Positions 59,471-64,000 of a DNA stretch of 64,000 nt are shown here, in pieces; positions within the stretch are counted from its first letter, which is position 1, and each line of letters starts with the position of its first letter. The DNA is taken from positions 33,011,501 through 33,075,500 of the forward strand of contig NC_134145.1 in the NCBI RefSeq assembly GCF_033958435.1. The letters run 5' to 3'. The stretch comes from Carettochelys insculpta (lineage: Eukaryota > Chordata > Testudines > Carettochelyidae). A program made the position numbers and the translations under genes. The notes beneath the pieces are model-generated. The model had not been told where the DNA came from, ran no database searches, and saw nothing but the letters and a program-made list of their open reading frames with translations.

Positions 59471-59654
59471 CTTCTCCCACTTTGATGTAAATGTTTCTTG
59501 ATATTTTCAGTTCAGTGAAAGAGGTGACTGCTCCATATTCCTTCTGGGCCCAATGTAACAGATGTTCATTTCCCTGAGGCAAAGTCTTTTCCTTGGTTTC
59601 TGCTGCCAAGGAGAAATTTCCCTTCTCAAACTGAACAATGGAACCAGGAGACAC
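59471..59654 (-). CDS. TGFBR3: TGFBR3 exon w1: orphan domain, first part seen
   Basis: This is the most 5' coding exon in the window and matches about human residues 129-190. The acceptor CAG ends at 59655. The exon opens in phase 0 with GTG TCT (V S) and ends in phase 1 before the donor GTAAGA. It encodes part of the N-terminal orphan domain, one of the two extracellular ligand-binding regions. The sequon NFS in GNFSLAAE matches a glycosylated position in human betaglycan (about N141). The stretch HWAQKEYGAVTSFTELKI is almost unchanged from human. It carries no initiation codon of its own because it is an internal exon. A foldback transposon lies only 150 bp upstream, in the preceding intron. 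Confidence 0.95.
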
Positions 59655-59803
59655 CTGATAGGAACAAAAACATATTTTTAATCTGACGCATTTACCTAGT
59701 ACCTAGTGATGAAGTGACATTTGCCACCACTGCTCTAATCTTAAACTTTACATGCTTTAAAGTCTGCTTAACAAACACATTGTTTAAAACTCTAACTCTC
59801 TAT

Positions 59804-60514
59804 AGCTGCGTCTACACGTGCACGCTACTTCGAAGTAGTGGCACCAACTTCGAAATAGTGCCCGTCACGTCTACACGCGTCGGGCGCTATTTCGAAGTTA
59901 ACTTTGACGTTAGGCGGCGAGACGTCGAAGTCGCTAACCTCATGAGGAGATAGGAATAGCGCCCTACTTCGACGTTCAACGTCGAAGTAGGGACAGTGTA
60001 GACAATCCACGTCCCGCAACGTCGAAATTGCCGGGTCCTCCATGGCAGCCATCAGCTGGGGGGTTGAGAGACGCTGTCTCTCCAGCCCGTGCGGGGCTCT
60101 ATGGTCACCGTGTGCAGCAGCCCTTAGCCCAGGGCTTCTGGCTGCTGCTGCTGCAGCGGGGGATTCATGCTGCATGCACAGGGTCTGCAACTTGTTGTCG
60201 GCTCTGTGGATCTTGTGCTGTTTAGTGCAAGTGTGTCTGGGAGGGGCCCTTTAAGGGAGCGGCTGGCTGTTGAGTCCGCCCTGTGACCCTGTCTGCAGCT
60301 GTGCCTGGCACCCTTATTTCGATGTGTGCTACTGTGGCGTGTAGACGTTCCCTCGCTGCGCCTATTTCGATGTGGTGCTGCGCAACGTCGATGTTGAACA
60401 TCGACGTTGCCAGCCCTGGAGGACGTGTAGACGTTATTCATCGAAATAGCCTATTTCGATGTCGCCACATCGAAATAGGCTACTTCGATGTAGGCTTCAC
60501 GTGTAGACGTAGCC
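59804..60514 (+). mobile_element. Foldback transposon family, copy F (TSD TAT)
   Basis: 711 bp with TAT flanks (59801-59803 and 60515-60517). Very close to copy B: the cores share 'gctgcagcgggggattcatg' and both end with 'ggcttcacgtgtagacgtag'. Both terminal inverted repeats are intact. Confidence 0.9.
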
Positions 60515-60741
60515 TATATAATCATTTAAAGTATCACAATCAGAAAAAACACAAGGTCATACTTTTCTAGGTGACCAAAAGATTCTCCAAATGAGATTTT
60601 TTTTAATTAAATTAAAGAGAACTTCATATTGGCACTTTCTTGACAGAAGCATGTGTTTGGAGGCTTGGCATGCCTGGTCCAAAATGTAAAAGGAAGGAAT
60701 CATACACCATCACAAAAGAGCTGACTAATATATAACACTTT

Positions 60742-61451
60742 AGCTGCGTCTACACGTGCACGCTACTTCGAAGTAGCGGCAGTAACTTCGAAATAGCGCC
60801 CGTCGCGGCTACACGTGTTGGGCGCTATTTCGAAGTTGAAATCGACGTTAGGCGGCGAGACGTCGAAGTCGCTAACCCCATGAGGGGATGGGAATAGCGC
60901 CCTACTTCGACGTTCAACATCGAAGTAGGGACGTGTAGATGATCCGCGTCCCGCAACATCGAAATAGCGGGGTCCTCCATGGCGGCCATCAGCTGGGGGG
61001 TTGAGAGATACTCTCTCTCCAGCCCTTGCGGGGCTCTGTGGTCACCGTGTGCAGCAGCCCTTAGCCCAGGGCTTCTGGCTGCTGCTGCTGCAGCTGGGGG
61101 TCCGTGCTGCATATACAGGGTCTGCAACTAGTTGTTGGCTCTGTGTATCTTGCACTGTTTAATGAAAGTGTGTCTGGGAGGGGCCCTTTAAGGGAGCGAC
61201 TTGCTGTTGAGTCCGCCCCGTGACCCTGTCTGCAGCTGTGCCTGGCTCCCTTATTTCGATGTGTGCTACTTTGGCGTGTAGACGTTCCCTCGCTGCGCCT
61301 ATTTCGATGTCGGGCTGCGCAACGTCGAAGTTGAACATCGACGTTGCCGGCCCTGGAGGACGTGTAGACGTTATTCATCGAAATAGCCTATTTCGATGTC
61401 CCAACATCGAAATAAGCTACTTCAAAGTAGCGTGCACGTGTAGACGTAGCC
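60742..61451 (+). mobile_element. Foldback transposon family, copy G (TSD TTT)
   Basis: 710 bp with TTT flanks (60739-60741 and 61452-61454), only 227 bp from copy F and in the same orientation. Closest to copy C. Confidence 0.9.
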
Positions 61452-64000
61452 TTTGAGACCTAGATGGACAACCTAACACCTTGCTAATACCATGCTAATA
61501 ATGCATGTCACTATAACGATGATATGGGAGAGAGCCTTGGGATTTTCAAATACGTCAGCTGCAGTAGCAGAACAGGTTGAAATAAAGAGATCTGAATTCT
61601 TTTCAGTTGTGTCATGGTAAATCCAAGCAACCCCATGGACTGGAGCAGGTGAGATCAGAGGGCCAGATTCTCCCCAGTGTTGGTCTGAAAAGCAGCCCTA
61701 AAGCCAGCATTATTAGCCCCAGTAAGACCATCTGAACATAGGGAGAAAGTCTGGTGGCACAGAACTGGCATGGCTATTCTTATAACACCATCCCCTCTGA
61801 AGCTGGTGTATGGGACACTTCCCTGCACCCCGGCAATTCCTAGCTGTCATACTGAAGTGCTGGGGGGTTGGGGAAGGAAGATGGATAACTTTTCTTTCAT
61901 GTTGTGATATCTCATTGCAAAAAGGATTACAGCCTAGGAAAATTTCCTTCTGGGAAAGCAGGAAACACTCTGCTGCTGGGGCAGAGCAAAGCAATGATAA
62001 CAGGAAACAGAGATAGTCAAGATTTCTTCTGACTATATATTTTCCATAGCACTATGAAAAGTATTTGGAAAGGTATACTACTCAAATCCTGCAGATACTG
62101 CAGACAATTAACCCAACAGGCCATTGGTCCAAATTATCTGTTCTGAGTGAATCAGGAAACACTTCACTGACTTCATCCCAGAAGACCTAGATGTGTCTTA
62201 TAACAGGTGTATTTTAATGCATAAGCCGGAGTTGCAATTACATTTAAACTCAAAGATTTAGATGGTAGCAGTATGATAAAGCTTCCCAGCTTGGGAAAGA
62301 GAGAGTGACTTCAAAAGTCTCCTCACAGTTTTGGAGGGGGAGTAAATTGCAGCAAGTACCACACTATCACACTCTGATGCTGCAGAGAATGTGGTGGGAA
62401 CAGAAGCTGTAAAGTCTTTACTCCACCCCCCCATCAGCACGCATGACTGAGAGTGCCATAATGCAGCTGGACATGGCCGTACCAGTGCAAGGGAGATCCC
62501 CCTTTTGTCCCTTACACAGGGAGGCTGAACAAGACTCACTCCACCACATACACATCTTTTTTGGTCCAATTTTTCTGCACTCTTCATTTGATGGAATGTA
62601 TGTGCAGTCTGGTTTTGGACTGAAATACTAATGTAACTTTAAGCATAATAATCAGAGCAATGAATAAACAACATCATAATCTCTAACCTATCTTGCGCAT
62701 TATTTATGCATATGCTGCTCCAGAATAATAATAGCCGTTCACATCAGACTAGCTTTATAAACAGCAAAATTAATCAACAAGTTCATTGAAAGGAAGAAAC
62801 TAAAGTCATTTATTTTTACAACATTAAACATCCATCATAACAAACCAATAGTAACTAATTATTGACTTTACTGGAACTACTGTTAAAAGAACCACTTTGG
62901 GACATTGCTTAGAAAGTACAAATGCTCAACAAAGCTAAGAAACAGATTGTATGTTCTAGCATGTTAAACTCTTCTGAAGTTCCTTCCTACATCCATGGAT
63001 ATTTATTAGTATTCTCAATAATATATTTGCAAAGACACTGCACAGACCACAAACCGTTTTGAAGAAAAAAGACCCTTGTATTTCAGAGTTCATTTTGATC
63101 AGATTGGTCACAGAAGACAGCTTAGGAATCCTTTATCCCTTTGCCAGAATAGTTTTAAAGTTTAGACTCACATTTGTTTCAACTCTGTATGATCTTTATT
63201 TGTTGCTGTTCATATGGATTACCATAAAATATTTTTTTATTCAGCAAAACATAGAATCCATGAGTTTAGCACAGTTCTCAAGCAAGAAAGGAAGCTGTGT
63301 ACCATAGAAAAAAACACAGGGACAAAAACACTCTGCCTAAAATGTATTTAACAATTATGGCTTGATTTTCAGAGACATTGAGCACCTGTATGTCCCTATT
63401 AAAGTCTGTCTAGAGAAGGGATTAAATGGGAACCAGTTTATCACAGTCTATCAGACTCTTTGATTCTGCAGAGTGTTTTGATGGGAACAGGAAGTGTAAA
63501 GAATTGATTCCACCCCCCACCCCACATCACCCTGAATGACTGAGAGAGGGGTAATGTAGCCAGAAATGGCTGAGTGTTGCAGCAGTGCAAGGAAGAAAGG
63601 GGGTGTATGATATATTTAAGTCATATAAGATATAATTAATTAGGGCCTGCAAATGTTTATGCATATTCCTACTTTTACACACGTGAGTTAATAGCATGGA
63701 ACAGTTCTTGTACATACACGTTTGCAGAACCATGGCTTTAATTGGTTTAGATTAGAAATCAATGGGCACCAATATATCACTGCACTTACCACTATCAGCT
63801 GTAAAATAAACCCTGAATTACCAGCTATGCTGCACAATACTGGAAAAATGTCATTTACACTATTAGAAAATACCATGTGAAGATGCCTTGGTGTAAATGA
63901 GTAACAGACCAATGAGCTTTAATGATCAAGTGTTTTAAATGTTATTAATCAGAATATAGAAGAAAACCTGAGATCTTTGGATAGAAATTACTAAATGCCA

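Larger units (their letters stand above)
4760..59654 (-). other. TGFBR3: TGFBR3 (betaglycan) gene, 3' part: 13 coding exons and 3'UTR
   Basis: Betaglycan is a single-pass membrane proteoglycan that binds TGF-beta (notably TGF-beta2) and inhibins and presents ligand to the signalling receptors. Coding exons, in transcript order, are 59654-59471, 50274-50106, 49041-48894, 38443-38254, 35886-35564, 34655-34506, 32377-32237, 32093-31911, 27545-27246, 25885-25765, 20889-20848, 19090-18983 and 9817-9699. Together they are 2178 bp, or 725 codons plus stop, and each exon's phase matches the next. Human betaglycan has 851 residues, and from the matching point onward about 723, so nothing is missing internally. 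Identification rests on near-identical blocks such as EYGAVTSFTELKI, IIELITPNSNPY, APVANRFHL and KKTFTKPLAVI, recognised from memory of the human protein. The 5' exons and promoter are outside the window. I see no frameshift or internal stop, so the gene appears intact. Confidence 0.96.
59655..64000 (-). other. TGFBR3 intron upstream of exon w1 (partial)
   Basis: Continues past the window edge. Contains foldback copies F (59804-60514) and G (60742-61451) in tandem. No upstream TGFBR3 exon was found in 61452-64000, where I see only AT-rich sequence. Confidence 0.75.

Noticed and set aside
15384..61451. CRISPR-like array, from repeated short palindromes
   Set aside because: The 'tatttcga' motifs are irregularly spaced inside a transposon family in a vertebrate genome; there are no regular spacers.
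61452..64000. Search for further upstream TGFBR3 exons
   Set aside because: No stretch with the expected conserved orphan-domain sequence and splice sites was found, so the next exon must lie beyond the window.

Overview
This is vertebrate nuclear DNA: AT-rich, dense in interspersed repeats, with short exons bounded by consensus GT-AG splice sites. The repeats point to a reptile, most likely a turtle. They include tRNA-type SINEs with a GATGCATC centre and the 'cacgaaagctcatgct' body, CR1 tails ending 'tctatgattctatgga', many short DNA transposons with 'gtctacac' termini, and RTE-type LINEs. I cannot name the species.

The only host gene I can support is TGFBR3 (betaglycan, TGF-beta receptor type III), which runs on the minus strand across almost the whole window. 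Thirteen consecutive coding exons are present, from 59654 down to the stop codon at 9699-9701. They encode the C-terminal 725 residues, and every splice phase agrees with its neighbour. The signal peptide and roughly the first 130 residues lie beyond position 64000. The visible protein contains most of the orphan domain, both putative glycosaminoglycan-attachment Ser-Gly sites, the ZP domain, one transmembrane helix and a short cytoplasmic tail ending in the PDZ ligand STA. The likely 3'UTR runs from 9698 to about 4760, where AATAAA is followed by a GT-rich element. Positions 1-4759 are downstream intergenic DNA with no recognisable gene.

The introns and 3'UTR are filled with mobile elements. 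Seven near-full-length copies of one foldback DNA-transposon family (about 630-710 bp, each with an exact 3-bp target duplication) lie at 15384, 33086, 37207, 39128, 44042, 59804 and 60742. One of them is inserted inside a broken LINE (43690-47670) that still shows endonuclease, reverse transcriptase and zinc-finger pieces. Two partial RTE copies lie at 50395 and 56402. Several SINEs are near-perfect inverted dimers, and two of these are each enclosed by one 12-13 bp target-site duplication, so each dimer inserted as a single unit. hAT-like and Tigger-like non-autonomous elements and CR1 tails make up most of the rest.

I found no CRISPR array, operon, phage, rRNA or tRNA gene, and no convincing new protein-coding system. 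The observations most worth following up are the foldback SINEs, the foldback transposon family with its GC-rich core, the inverted copies that bracket TGFBR3 exons, and two tandem NAGNAG splice acceptors in TGFBR3.
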